DNA of 64,000 nucleotides from Myrica gale (taxonomy: Eukaryota > Streptophyta > Magnoliopsida > Fagales > Myricaceae), in the NCBI GenBank assembly GCA_963930655.1, contig OZ005615.1:8946001-9010000 (forward strand). Reading direction: 5' to 3'. This document shows positions 23,801-38,200 of the stretch, one piece after another. The translations under genes were made by a program, and so were the position numbers. Position 1 is the stretch's first letter, and each line of letters opens with the position of its first letter. The notes under the pieces were generated by a model. It made no database searches. It saw only the letters and a program-made list of their open reading frames with translations, and was not told the origin of the DNA.

Positions 23801-24124
23801 TTTTACATCAAGATAATTATGTGCTGTAATCTCGCTAATTTTATACTTTCTATTGCTATAAAGAGAGTTAGAGGTTAATACGAGCACGGGACGTGACAAC
23901 TATACTCCGAATTATTGAAAACATAAGACAATTAAGGAACACGTTTACAATCTGCATGATCTCACCACAGAATCATGTAGTTTCACATTATATCTCTACT
24001 AAGATAATCAGAAGGAAAAATTGCTGAAAGTAACCTCCATGAACATGGCACAACTTTGCTGACATTTTCTTTGTTCTGTCTGGAGTAGAGATACGGTACC
24101 AGGACGCAGCTTTCTACGCAAAGA
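20848..24124. other. Intergenic with unclassified repeat sequence
   Basis: No conserved gene was found. Bases 22700-22990 are GC-richer with a CACCCTTGACGGGATGTGCA motif of repeat-like character. An 83-codon plus-strand frame (23176-23427) preceded by an acceptor-like TATTTGCAG ends in an acidic FTDTDDEP tail, but I cannot assign it and do not call it a gene. Confidence 0.35.
22380..22607 (-). mobile_element. hAT-like terminal fragment
   Basis: On the minus strand the sequence from about 22607 starts CAGTGGTGGATCCAGGATCA, close to the CAGGGGCGGATCC-type ends of plant Tip100-like hAT elements. The opposite end was not found, so the inner limit given is only approximate. Confidence 0.4.
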
Positions 24125-27100
24125 TCATGGATTTACCGGGACGGATTTGGATGTATCCAGATGATTAATCTGACATGTTCCAAGAAGGACTTCTGGGAGC
24201 TCCTCTCGTGTGTTGCCCTGAACAATTTGCTTTGTGAGTTATACATATGCAAAACATTGTTGAACAACTTACCCAACAAAACCAAAACAAAAAACAAAAA
24301 AAGTAGCAAACAATTGTTCCACAGGTGATTTCACCTCATATAGGAAAATGAGAGCAAATATATAGAGAGTGAAAGATTAGCTATGATTTTGCTGGGACCT
24401 TAATGGAACACCTGCATACAAACATATATGCAGACATATATGTGTGGGGATGGGCCTGCATGCGTGTCGAGATGTAGTATCTAAATGTGGTGCTTGATTT
24501 ACCTGTATCACAAATGCCAACTCTATCACCAAATTGTTGAGGTATCCAAGAACAAGGTTGACCACTCCTCTTGCCACTGTTGAAGACCCAACATCGATCT
24601 CAAGCTGAAGTCAGTAGTAGCAATGCAAGGTTAGCATTTCAACAGACAACAACCAACCGAAGAGCACCATTACAGAAGGATTCTGGAAAGTTGCATGCCA
24701 TTTGAGGTAGCACATTCTTAGTTATAGGGACAAAGAGAGAGATCAAGGAAATGGTGGCAACAATATATTAGCTATAAACATAAGTTATCTTACCTCCAAA
24801 TAATTTTTCCCACGAAAATGGTGTACTTCTAGTGCTTGACCCACCAAGCATGCTTTCTTCCCTACACTCTGCTTGACTATCCAGGATCCCTGAGGAGCAA
24901 TAATTTCAGGCAATGAAAGATATGCAAACATGGCGACCTGAGTAATATATATCTGTTTGTGCGATTTGAGTTCACACTGACCTTGGAAATGTATGGTATG
25001 AGTTTAAATCTTGAGTTCCTAAACGCATCATCTCCATTGACAAATTTTTGTAGCAACGGATTGTCTTTCAGAGGAGTTTTCATCATGTAATACAATGCCA
25101 AGGTGTACTTGGTTTTACCCGGGACCTGATTCATGACACCTAACAGTAAAACTCTGAATCTTGATGATGAAGAAGACGGGTTATAGGTGAGCCAAAGTTA
25201 CCTGTATATTAACAATGAAGAAGAATTCTGGTCCACCTCGTTCTGCAGATCTCTGGATGAGTCAAGAGGTTGGATGAGAAAGACTACTCTCACATTGTAT
25301 GCACACTTTTATGAAAAGTACGCTTTATGGTTTATGGAAAGGCTCATAAGAGGTCAAACCTGAACAATACTGGCAGGGCGGCCACCAAGATCATCTTCTC
25401 GCCTGTCAGATCTTAGCCAATCTGCACCTACCATTTGCATCAAGGTGCCTTTTGCCTTAATCTGGAGAAGAGAGACTTAGTTAGTCCATGGGATCTGAAG
25501 TATTAGTTCTGAATCATCTCCTCATTTGCATTTCGTTTAAGGTAGGAAAAGGTAAGTGATGATCATGAAATTCGTAATAATATCACAACACGCACAATGA
25601 AAAGTTATAGATTCTAATGGAGCAAGTGAGTGTGCTCTTGAAGCCTGCTAAGACACACCATTAAACTTAAAGTCGGAGAGTAAAACTGTTGTGCTGCTAA
25701 AAACATATTTATTTTAATGTCTCTTCAGTAATCTACAGCTTTTAATGCGTGTCTCGATAATTCATGTTATGAATGAGTCACTCTCAATTTCTGCTCAAAC
25801 AATAGTTTGATCTGAAAGGATACCTTTTGATGGTCTTGAAAATAATTTTCTCCACGTATTAAAAATGAAGAAGAATCAGCTGCTGCCCAACTGCAAGGTA
25901 AAGTAGAACTTGGGTCTTTATGGAGAGTGGATCCATAACAGCATGATGTGCTCTCTTCCCTCGTCAAATCTTGCAAGTCCGTATACCCCTTCTTCTGAAC
26001 TGCACCATTAGGAAGTTTCAATCCGTTTTTTGTTAGAAATAAACCCAACATATAACTTATTCATCCCATCCCTGGATCACTTCAAAAACTTGGTCTACTA
26101 TGATGATACTGACCTGCAATATCATGCAATTTTTTCACAAGACTAGCAGCTGATGGTAGTTTGGGCTGGTATTTATTCTGTAGATAACGTCCAAAATGTT
26201 GTCAGCAATCAAATATTTTCACTTGTAAAGAGTAATTGATTTATGGGGAACATTAGAAAGTCGCATTGATAACGTCCAATGGATTCCGTCTTGTCTCAAC
26301 TCTTGCATAATTTCATCGCACAAGTTGGTCTCTGATTCTAGGTGTAATGAAATGGAATGCCTGTTATTTCAAGGATATCTCTATGGCCCATAACAAAAAG
26401 ATGAAACAACGATGTGCAATAAATAAAACTAGCTAAAGGCAAGCAGATATTTAAATAGAGCTCATCTCAAGACCAATTCTTGATATAAAGTGCACAATTC
26501 TAGATTAATTAAACCAAAATTCTCAGTTGAAGTGAACACGCATATGACCATAAAAACCTAGTTCTCCAAAGTCAATTCTCTAGAACCTTCTCAGTACCTT
26601 TATTCCAAAGGGATATGACAACCAACTATTTCCTTATTCCCAAAATATGTTTATGATACTGATAGTAAATGAAAGAAAGGGAAAACAGCTTTCTATCTTT
26701 CGAAGTTCTCCCTAGTATATTGATATCTTTTTTGATAAGCAAAAACGAAATATTGAGGTAAGTTTTATGAAAAACTGGAATACCATATAATCATCATACT
26801 CAAGTTTCCTCAACATCGTGCCAAACATATTACAATATTAAACTGGTGAATGTATACATTTATTATCCAGTCCAGTCATCAAGGTTCATCAGCAAAAGGA
26901 TCATCAAATCAGATGCCAAAACCCGAGTATTAAAAGAAAATTTATATAAACATGAGATTGAATATTGCGATAAAAGAACAATTGACTGCTACGTTACTCA
27001 AAAATGGCATCTGAAAACAGTTGCAGTATTGAAAAACGGAAGGCATATGTTAAACCTCAAAGATGCCAAGGCAACTTTAAATTGCAGGCCACAGTACAAA

Positions 27101-30100
27101 ATACTCCTCTGTTAGCAGCACAGAAGATGCATGGAGAGGGAACAAAACATGAGATAAGGAAGACTAATAGAAGCAAAGTCCAAGTGGGTTATGTTACTTT
27201 TGAAAGATAATATTTAGACTTGGTGACAACTAAGTACCAGGTAGTGCTCTTCTGAACTCAATCCATAAGGCCACTCATTCCCAAAATTTTCGTAGTCTGC
27301 TTGCTCAAAAACATCAAAGAACTCATCAGCAGCATCATTCATTCCCATTAAACTTGGACGGCCGGAAGCTGGTACTTCCACCTGATCTTCTATTTGAACA
27401 ACCTCCTCAATCTTCCTCATTTTTACTGGGCACTGAACTTCAGTCTTTATGTCCTCCTGCTCACTCTGGATCAACCCACCATCTCTAATCAAATCTCCAG
27501 ATGAGAAGTCAGCAGCATAGTTTCCTGCTTTAGATCTGAATAATTCTCTCAATGCTACAAAGTTGAAAAGTATAAATGGTCACAAGTTTTTGCACAATAA
27601 CTTAAATGTGGAAAAGCTACAAGCACGAAAAAGTGAATTTCTTTACAAGTTGCAAAACGGTACCAGCGACTCTCTCAAGCATACAAATAGTTATGGATCT
27701 TCCAGCTGATAGGCGTGGATACAATTTCCAGAACTTCCAATCAATAGCAAGCATGTGCTTTACAAGAGACTGTTTCCCTTGGTTAACAGGAGTTATTACA
27801 TATCCTCCACCTGCAAAAATCTCAAATTCTTTGAGTATTATACCCATCTTCTAAAACTTTGATTAAATCACAAAAAAGAAGTAGTGGAGCTTCTGCAACA
27901 TGAATACTAATTTTATCCACCACGTTTGTGTTTTATGAAAAAGGTTTAGACATCATGTTGGATCTCAAATTCATGCATGTCGAATATGTGTTTTATAGAG
28001 AATGAAAAAGATGGTTCCTCCAATATACCTTTTGTGGCTCCTTATTTAACCACTCCTCAACAAAAGACGTAAGATATGACAGAGAAAAGAAAATAGCTTA
28101 TCATAGCTTTGAGAATCATTTAGGCAATATGAGTGAAAGGTAGAAAGGACATATTTTGGTTTCCCATCAAATTCAATGTCAGGTTCAGGAGAGAAGATGA
28201 AGAATTGAGATAAAAAATTGAAGGAGATGAATCTTATACCATTAATGCCTTTAATAAATTTTTGGATTTATTTACCTCCCAAACAAAATAACACTTTAGA
28301 TTTCAAACATAAAGCATACATTACTTTTAACAAACGCACGAACATAGCCTCTTTGTGGTCGACACTTCTTGTGAAACACGGAATGATATAGAATTACTGT
28401 AGTGGAACAAGATAAACAAGGTTAGGACCTAGGACAAGTTAATAATGGCTCGAAATTATTTTGTAATATATAAAAAAGTTCCTAAAAAAGACTGACCATA
28501 TGTGCCATCTTCCTCTCTTCTCCAATAACGCTGCAACAGTAAATCTCTTCTCTTCATTCCCCTGCAAACCATGATTTGTAAAGAGCATGAAGAGGTCGAA
28601 GTGAATTGTCTTTAATGAGATATAAATCTCACCAAGGTAGCCAATCATTGTACAACTGCTTCTGAATAATATCCGTATGACCATCAAGGTGCTCAACCAC
28701 GCTGCCTCGGTAGAAACAGAAGTCCCATCTGCAAGACACTCAGTAGTTCAACCTCTGGAATGAGAACTGTCACCATCAGGGAAAAAGAAAAAAAAATACA
28801 GTTTACTATAGGTACTCTCTAGCAAACATTCCAGTGGGGTTTAGCAGTAATAATAACTCTTGCCTGAAGATCACATCTGATTTGGTGAGCATGTAAAAAA
28901 GAAGTGGAAGTAGAAACTAATGGTAGTTTACTTAATTGTATCACTTATATTAGAAGGCATTGGCGCTGGATATGTTATTTGCAAAGTAAGACAGATTCTT
29001 ACTACTCCCGTCATCCCATATTGTGTGCATTTCAAAAAGAACAACAGTTTTGGCCATCCCGCAATAGAATTGAGGACCAACTGTGTCTAACAGAGGCGGT
29101 GATAATTATTTTACTAATTTACACGCAAAGAATGAGAATTTGAGAGTATGAGACTGAAACTTCAATGTGAGAAGATAGAGGTAAATTTCCGTAATCTCAC
29201 TCTGATCTAGAGGGACCAAGAGACATAAGAGTTTGGAAAATGGCCTCTGAAGATCCGTCAAGAACACCAACTGCCATTATTGCTGGATGATCATCCCGAT
29301 GCTGAGAAAAACAACATTTTTCAACCCAGTATATTGAGCAAATGGCCAATAACTAATGTGTTGAAAGAGCAACTCACCTTCCTATGGGAATCCAAATCTT
29401 TTGCTTCTTCAAAAAGCCTTAATCCTGAAATAAAAGATGAATTTTTTACATATGCACATGTAGTTCCTGAAAAGCAAATACGAAACTAAGTCTTACCATT
29501 ATGACATCCAAAAATCTTCCACGGTGAGGGGGCTATAACATCTGATGTCATGGCCTCCATGTGCATGGATGACCAAATAGACAATTCCATAGAGGTTTTA
29601 TGATCTCTTGTAGAACCGCCTAATCTTCTGGAAGAAGGAATACATGGATAGAAGGGGTAAAGATTCGGTAGTGCCATAGAAAAAAACTCGTCTATGCATG
29701 TATGCGTGACTTTGCACGGATATATGCGTATGTCCAATCGACATCATTAGAACATGGTGAGATCACATACTTTTATCCAAACAATTTAAACACGCCTAAA
29801 ATTTCTAAAAGGCAGAGAATTTCTTAAAACAGAACTCATGCAAAAAAGTCAACGGAAGAGAAAAAGAAAAACAGTTCTTATCCATGAGGATTTTTTCTTC
29901 TGAAAAGTATAACATTTATTGGAGGAACAGTTCAGATATTATATGCTGAAGCGAACTTATATACCTTAAAGATGGCCACTTCCTCTTTGCTGGATTTGGG
30001 CACTCCTGGACTTGCAGTAAAAGAAAACGTTTTTTTCAGAGAGAAAATATTACACTAGTGGGTTGCAGGTTAAAAGTTTGGAACCTGTAAAGCAGCATCT

Positions 30101-32267
30101 TGCAAGGAGCTTATCCATCTGGCTGCTTCTTCTGAACTACTTGCTCCCAACTATAGAGTTAAAATTGAAAAGATCATGCATATATATATTTGTAAAATCA
30201 AGGATAAGTACATTCGAAATGGGGCTTTTCACACCTTTAGCTGATCACTGTGATTGGAGGCATTGCAAAGTGTGAAAATGAAGATTACCTGCAGGTTGCA
30301 AATAACTTCATAGAAAAAGCTGTGATAGCAAAAGACGAATTTTTTAGGTCCATAAATACTTTTAAAGATCATACTTTTCTGTTAATGCTTTCTCTTCCAT
30401 TGTCAGTAATCCGAATACAGCAGTCAAGTATTGCGCTTCTAACTGGCTCCTGAGATAACAAAACAACCACAAAATAAAAAGAATATTTTTTATTATTACA
30501 GCAATACCATCCTTTTAAAAATGGCAAAACCAACAAAAGAAATCCTTCATTTTGTGGATCGTGAATGTGAAACGGGTGGATTATTTATCAACTTATTGCA
30601 CTTCTTATACATACCTTAGTTATTTAATAAAGTATAAGACAAGTTCAGTTTATATTTCAAGCATGTTTCAGCATGATATTATGAACATGCCAATACCTTC
30701 TACACAGAAATTGCACTAATTGGGCACTAGTGATTTCAAAAGATTACTCGCACACCCTTTGTCTCTTCAACCTCCCAAAACTCCTCCATCGCTCTTGAAA
30801 CTTAATGTTATGATGTTTTTCAGCAGTTCCGTAACATTTGCTATGTCAATAGAACACCTCAAGTGAATAATAACATACTTTGAGCTTTACTATGGGGTGC
30901 ATGAGCTATCTCAACTCAACCTAGCTCAAGAAAGCATTCCACCTGCCAAATGCAGTTGAAAGCAAACCTCCTTGTTACTAAGAACTATTGGGTGCATGCT
31001 TCGCTTTCAAGTTCCTTAACCATCCACAAATTTTGACAACTCTGTTCACTGTCAATGACAGAAGTTACAGAAATAACCAATACTCCATGCATGCAAGTAA
31101 TGGGGTTAGTGAATTAGAACATCTCAATAGAGATTCCAGAATCTAGACTAGATTCTATAGTTAAATGCAGATCAAGGCCATACTATATGCTTTAGAACTA
31201 GATGGAAAATGGGGCCAGGAGCAAATAAAAAGGGAACCTCCGTTATGGCTTTGTATGACCAAATCATAAAGCTAAGGTAGGAGGTCCAAGTTCATGAATT
31301 CCTACCAGGAGCTAATGAGACCATAAAATGAAGGTTTTCCTCAATTTCTCTTTCTTTTTTTCACGATATCAATAGCCCACTTCAACCATGAAGGTTGGGG
31401 GAGATTATTACACTCTAGTGGTTCCTCTAAATCCTTGTGTCCAAATGCTTCCTATGTTTTGGCACGGTCAATATCAGAATATGATCCCTAAACGTGTCAT
31501 GATGAACCCAAAACCGCCATCCTTTCGTTCTTCCAGTTTCCGCTAGATAATAAACCGGACAAATTTTACGCGAAGTGAAAATGTCATTCAGAAATAAAAC
31601 AGGGTATTGCGACCAAAAATAGAAAGCAAGATAATGATGGGAAATCCGTTTGCCAACACACTTAATTTACAAGAACATAAAATTAAACAAAGGCACAACC
31701 TTGGACTCAATATACAGGTTATAAAGATTATGAAATATCAAACACCAGGTATGGCAGAACTACAAAAGAATTTCAATGAAGAAAACAAGCTCCTTCCGTT
31801 TTATTTATAAAAAAAGTAGAGGAAAAAGGAAATCTCAAGGTACCCCTACATAATGGTTAACCAAAATTCAAACGAGACCAGCTACGCTCCTTTTCTTCAC
31901 CAACTCATTGATTCTCTTTCAGCGAGAGAGACAGAGTAATTACTCTCATACATATAAAGCAATACAACCACATAATCCCTAAATGTATTGTCTGATTCTG
32001 CAACATGGTTCTTCCAGAAAACCAAAAAATCTGACAAACAGGCCCACTATTTCGCAAATACAAAAACAAAAAAAAAGCAACATAGATGAACTGAAAGGAA
32101 AAATATGGGAGTACCTCGCTGTCAGAGGTGGGTATCATTTTGTAGCATTTGAGGCAATTGTCTGTCAGACTAAAGTACCTCTTGCGTGAGTATTGCAACC
32201 CAAGCCGGTTGAACCGAATGAGATACAGCCAGCCTTCCATGTTACGATCAGTTTTTGTGCTACCCAT
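24125..32267 (-). CDS. EDR2-like protein: PH, START and DUF1336 (EDR2_C) domains
   Basis: Twenty-one exons with GT..AG borders join into 730 residues without a break: 32267-32115, 30449-30375, 30288-30235, 30150-30085, 30005-29965, 29627-29497, 29424-29378, 29301-29201, 28728-28633, 28561-28497, 28396-28325, 27810-27664, 27554-27238, 26177-26114, 25999-25824, 25461-25360, 25252-25202, 25125-24982, 24889-24794, 24604-24503, 24217-24125. The PH domain covers about residues 1-115 (MEGWLYLIRFNRLGLQYSRKRYF), START about 180-360 (YRGSVVEHLDGHTDIIQ, QRYWRREEDGTY, GYVITPVNQGK), and EDR2_C about 490-720 (SCWIVKQS-like, GKKACLVGQALE, LGYLNNLVIELAFVIQ). Length and domain order match Arabidopsis At2g28320 and the EDR2 family (about 720-740 aa), lipid-binding membrane-associated proteins; EDR2 itself restrains powdery-mildew-triggered cell death and senescence. 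The closer match to At2g28320 than to EDR2 is judged by eye. Intron 1 is about 1.7 kb. Confidence 0.95.
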
Positions 32268-34908
32268 TTGAGAAAATTCAGAAAATGGTCATCTTCAGAT
32301 CGCTCAAACGTCTTGGACCCATGCGAATCTTTGTGTTTCTTTGCGAGCTCTAATACCAGCAGAGCCAAGCGGCAAGGTGGCTATAGACGCACATATTTAT
32401 ATTAAAATACTTATGCAATATACTTCGAACAAAAAAGTAGAACAACAAATCTCATTGAAAGATATGAATGGGGAAGGTACAATGATCCTCCGATTCCACA
32501 AAGGGAAATCAGAGAACCAACTGCAGGAAATCCCAGTCGTCGTAGATTTTTTCAGGCTGTCTTCCGTTTGTTTTCCTGGCTTTCACTTCCCGTTTGAATT
32601 AACTGATTTTGGCGTCTCTATGAGACAGAGATTGCTCAGAATTACAATATTACCCTTTAATTCGTTTTTACCCTTTTTGGCGGTGGCTATATGCCATTCA
32701 TATTGATGGCTTAAAATTCACAAAATCAAATGCAGGGGAAAACGGAAAAAGAGAGAAAATCTACCACCCAACAGAAGTAAAACCTGAAATTTTAAAAGAA
32801 ATTATTTAAAAAAATTCCCCATTTGCCAATGAATTTACTCCATTTGTTTATTAACCTTAATTAAAGGATGCTTTTCACACAACTAACCAATGATAACCAT
32901 TAACATCCTTGATAATGTCGTCTTTACAGCAATTCTTTCTCAAAGACAGTTAGAATCTATAATTATACAGCAAGTGGGAGGACAGAATGGTCAGAATGAA
33001 AGGACAATGTTGCCGGGTATCATATTTATATTACCTAATTGAAAACATTTATTAGAGTGGCTTAAAATGATTAGAAAGAGAAAGATGGCTTTAGTAGTAG
33101 TCATCTAATTCTCTGTTTAAAATTTTCTTTCTTTTTTTAACTTCTGTAAAGTAGGGGTCTATTCGTTACGAAAGACACATAACTGCAATAGAACGGAAAT
33201 CCTGTCTTTTTCCTTAGAATAAGACTCTTGGGCAGTATAGGCAAGGCCTCGAAGTGGATGGTGCCCAGTCTTTCCGTTCCCTCGTCCTTCCAAACATCTC
33301 TAAATTCCATGATATGCTCTCTGGCATTTTACTCAGCACTTTTACTTGGTCAAACTCTCTCTCTCTCTCTCTGCTGGTTCTTTTTGGCTTCGATATGCCC
33401 TAAGAGAGTTAGCAGTCGTAGGTTGGTGATTGAACGTGACACCTAACGATTGTGTTGATTGCCAGGGATGTCGCCCTCTTTGGGAGTGGATTTTGCCTCT
33501 AAGACCAACATCATGGCTACATGTCCGAGCATGTGGATTTTACTGTTCTAATTATAGTGATCATGTAAGCTGTGATGTCAACCGTTTTGGGCGAGTTCGA
33601 TCTCAGTCAAATGATTACGTTTCTTGTCTTATTCCTTAGTTGCTGGAGGGTTACACTGAAAAGCAAGAAAAGAGGTATACAAAAGGTACTAGCCACTGAA
33701 TAATATTTTACGTCCATATATGATAGCGCAATCTGATTAGCTTCTGATTCTTTTTGAGCGCCCAAGGCAAGATTGAACCCACCACGCTCTGTTCCTTGTT
33801 AGAGATAATAATGAAAATCTCAACCGTTCCATTAGTGCATGAAAAATATTAGTGCTGCGGTTGACTGGTTACCATCGGAATTATAATTAATCCACTTTAA
33901 TTTGCTTCTAAATGCTTGAAAAAGGGGGAAGAAGAACTAAAAGGGAATGTGGGTACTTTAGACTAAAAAACCAATCCATTACTTTGAAAGCTACTGTCTT
34001 TTGCATTGTTTTAGTGCCATTATCACTTCCAAGCAAAGGTGATGGTGCCTGAGTAGATGGGGGATAGGAAGTAAGATATGCTACCATGCATTTTGGTTCC
34101 TATACTTTGAAGCATGCATATGTGAAGTACAGTTTTGAACTACGATCGATTTCGCTTGCTCTCTTGTTTAATTATTTTGGCAACTTATATGAATGAATGT
34201 TATTTGAGAAATAATCTTTCGGTCTATCCTATATATGGGTCTTGTTTGTAGATGTGGTTTTCTCAAAATTGGGTATTATTAGAGATTCAGACTTGAAAAA
34301 GTACCTAATTTACGCAAGTCAAAGAGGTTTTGGAAGAATAAGTGAAAAGCGTTCGAAAATAAGGGATAGTAGGGGACATTCTTACCTACTTACTCGTTTG
34401 ATTTTCATACCTACTTCGAATAAATTATTGATGATTAAGATTTACCTCATCAAGTTGCAACCCAGCTGGTGCAGTGCTATAAGTATAATAACCCGAAACA
34501 GTACACTTTGCTACTGCCGAATGATCGTTTGAGAGACGATCTATCCCAGATTGAAACCTATTTCGAGTCTATAATTAAAGCAGATTCTCGTAATCTTCTT
34601 ATCCACGGCTTGATTTGTATTGGATACTCACTTTTTCTCTATCTCGCGCGCGCGCATGCAGAAACAGTGGCCTGAACTTCCTAGTGCAGACGAAGAGAAA
34701 ACTATCATAATTAGAAGGGACTAAAGCTAGGCAGATCTAGACGACAGGTCAAATAGCTAGCCAAATGCCACTCGGAAGTAGGCTCAATAGTTTATATCGT
34801 CTGCTTCAACTGATCTTGATCAGGCCACAAAGCGGCAAGAGTGATGCAGCTGGGGCCTGGGGGAATGCATTGGATCAGGAAATAGGTCTGAAGACAAGAA
34901 GCAGTAGG
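32268..34908. other. Upstream region of the EDR2-like gene, no other gene recognised
   Basis: The first few hundred bases should hold the 5' leader and promoter of the minus-strand gene. A (CT)n tract lies at 33354-33372 and an alternating CG run at 34644-34654. Small frames here have no family resemblance. Confidence 0.4.
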
Positions 34909-34913
34909 GGTCT
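34909..34913. repeat. Target site duplication GGTCT, left copy of the copia element
   Basis: Identical to GGTCT at 40057-40061 immediately after the right LTR. Confidence 0.9.
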
Positions 34914-35166
34914 TGATGAATTATATCGCAAATTGTACCAACTGTAAATAGCTTCTGTTAATTAGTTTCTATTGTAACAGTTAGTTAGTTTCTATTGTAA
35001 CAGATCAAGTTGTTATGTAACGAGTACATTGTGTATATATATACACTACTCGCACACTCTGTAAACTTACCAAAACAGAATAAGAGTTACAGAGCTTTCT
35101 CACATCTGTCGATCCTTTCATCATCTTGCTCTTTTCTTGTTTCTGTTATACACTCAAGTTTTATCA
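34914..35166 (+). repeat. Copia 5' LTR
   Basis: Starts TGATGAATTA and ends TTTTATCA (TG...CA). It contains the self-complementary GTGTATATATATACAC (35031-35046), which includes the likely TATA box, and an internal tandem TTAGTTTCTATTGTAACAG repeat. It is 253 bp and differs from the 3' LTR at one position. Confidence 0.97.
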
Positions 35167-35178
35167 TGGTATCAGAGG
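35167..35178 (+). other. Primer-binding site (initiator tRNA-Met type)
   Basis: TGGTATCAGAGG directly follows the 5' LTR. TGGTATCAGAGC is complementary to the 3' end of plant initiator tRNA-Met, the standard copia primer; one base differs at the end. Confidence 0.9.
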
Positions 35179-35275
35179 ACTGAATTTTCTTCTTCCGCAT
35201 AGATCTTTCTACTGATCAACTCTGATTCGTCTCTTTCTTTCTTTAATCGATTTTCAAATCGATTTTCCTTCAATC

Positions 35276-38200
35276 ATGGCTTCTGATTCACCGAAAGTGA
35301 TCAGTGATCCAACTAATCCCTATTTTCTTCACAATGGGGATAGTTTGTCCAGTATGTTGGTTTCTCAACTACTGATTGGTGACAATTACAACGCTTGGAA
35401 GCGTTCGATGATCATTGCACTAGGAGTGAAGAATAAGCTGGGCTTTATTGATGGATCCATTCCTATGCCATCATCCACTGATTCCATGTATGCACGTTGG
35501 AATCACTGTAATATGATGGTTCTATCATGGATCATCAACTCTCTTTCAACAGACATTGCTAATAGTGTGCTCTATATCGATTCATCTTTAGCCATGTGGA
35601 ATGAGCTTAAGGATCGATTTTCTGAGAGCAACGGTCCTCGCATATTTCAACTGCAACGATCTATTTCTGCTTTTCAGCAAGGACAATTATCAGTCAGTGC
35701 TTATTTCACAAAAATGAAAAGTTTTTGGGATGAGCTTATGAATTTTAAGCCACAACCTGTATGTAGATGCGAACCAAGTTGCAAATGTGGTGTTATTACA
35801 TCTTTGGTGACATATCAACAGCAAGAAATGATTATGCAGTTTCTTAATGGTTTAACTGAAGATTTTTCACAAACTCGAGAACAGATACTTCTAATTGATC
35901 CATTGCCTTCCTTGAATCGAGTATATGCCATGGTACTTTCTCAGGAACGACAAAGAGAACTTTCTCATTCTCGAGAATCTATTGAATCTACAGCTTTGCT
36001 GAGCAAAACTCCTTCACACTATTCTGTTAAATCTGGAAGTCAGCGTCGAGATAAACCTGTCTGCAGTCATTGTGGAATGACAGGGCATGTAGTGGATAAA
36101 TGCTACAAATTGCATGGTTATCCACCAGGTTACAAGTCTAATCGATATCGACCATCTTCTGGATCTGCAAACCAAGTCACTGGTTTCAATTCTGACCATT
36201 TTTCTGTTGATAATGAACATCAATCTTCTGTTTCTCCATTGCCTTTTTCTCAAGAGCAATGTGACCAGCTTATTCAGCTTTTGAAACTTCATGGTGGTCA
36301 ATCTTCACCATCTCAAGCCAATTTGGTTTCTACTCAGCGATCAGGAGAATCTCCATTGTCCATGTCAGGTAATTCCCTTAGCTTTTCTGTTTTCTCTTCA
36401 CACCATGTCTCTGTCTTTAGTATTCACACATCCCAAGCTCCTTGGATCATTGATTCCGGAGCTACAGATCACATCATTTCTTCAGTATCCCTTTTTACCA
36501 CCATTACTTCTGTTCTTAACACTTCAGTTAGGCTTCCGATGACAATTCTGTCTTGGTTACACATATAGGTACAGTAAGGCTCTCAGCTTCTTTAACCCTT
36601 ACCAATGTCTTATGTGTTCCCACGTTTCATTTCAATCTCATATCTGTCAGTCAACTAACCAAGTCTAATACTCATTCTCTTATAATGATCTCTGGTTACT
36701 GTTTTATTCAAGCCCTACCTTCATGGAAGACGATTGGACTGGGTGAAGAAAGAAAAGGTTTATACTATTTTCTGCCCCACTGCAATCTGTCCACTTCACA
36801 GCTTTCCAAATTTCCATATTTCTCTGCCACTTATGTTTCCACACAGCATACTCCTTTTGCTAATGCCAACTCTCATGACAACATATCCATTGATATTTGG
36901 CATTCTCGACTAGGCCATCCATGCCTTTCCAGATTGAAGCTCTTTCAATCTCTCATTTCCTCTTTTCCTGCTATCAATAAATTTCATTGTAGTTCTTGCC
37001 ATTTTGGTAAACAACAGCGTTTGTCTTTCCCTGTTAGTACCTCTACATCAACACATGTATTTCATTTGATCCATTGTGATATTTGGGGCCCTTTTTCTGT
37101 CAAGTCTCTCAATGGATCTCAATACTTTCTTACTATTGTTGATGATTACTCAAAATGTACTTGGATATATCTCATGTCAAATAAATCTCAAACTCGTTCA
37201 TTGTTAATCTCTTTTATTGCCCTTGTTGAAAATCAATTTCATACCTCAGTGCAGATAGTTAGATCAGATAATGGTCTTGAATTTCAATTACATGAGTTCT
37301 ATTCTTCCAAAGGGATTATACATCAAAAGAGTTGTGTTGAAACTCCACAACAAAATGGAGTTGTAGAACGTAAACACAAGCATATTCTTAGTATGGCTCG
37401 TACCCTTCGGTTTCAAGCTAATCTCCCCCTTCAATTTTGGGGAGAATGTGTTCTAACAGCAATCTATTTGATAAATAGACTCCCTTCTCCTTTACTCAAA
37501 AATCAATCTCCTTTTGAGATTCTTTTTCAAACCAAACCTTCTTACTCCCATCTCAAAGTTTTTGGATGTCTTTGTTATGCATCTACTATCAAAACTCATC
37601 GTCACAAGTTTGATACTCGTGCCAACAATGTCTTTTCCTTGGTTATCCTCATGGTGTTAAAGGATACAAATTGTATGACCTTCACACTAAACAACTATTT
37701 CTATCCCGGGATGTTATATTCTATGAGTCCATTTTTCCTTATCAGAAACCTACTTCTCCAATCCATTCTTCTTCTTTTCTTCTTTTACCATTTTTTCCTT
37801 CCTTACATACATCTGTTCCTATTGATGAATCTCCAGCAAATCCACTTCCTGTTGTTGATATTTCAGCAAGTTCACTTCCTATTGTTACTGATATTTCAGC
37901 TAGTCAAACTCATATTGGAGCAGACCCTGAACCATCTTCTGTTACAAATTCATCACCAATTCTCAATCCTACACATTTACATATTTCTCCTTCACCTGCT
38001 GCTCATTCTCCAGCATCTTTTCCAATATCAGATTCTCCTATACCAGATCCTCCCCTTCCCAAAAAATCTTCACGCACTCGCCATGCCCCTCAGTATCTGC
38101 AGAATTATCATTGCAACTTAATTTCCAATTCACCACAGTCCAAGAGTTTCTTCCAAGGTACTGATCTTCATAAAGCAGGTAAATCATATGATCTTTCTCA

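Noticed and set aside
36014..36301. Minus-strand frame inside the copia element
   Set aside because: Shadow of the Gag coding sequence on the other strand.
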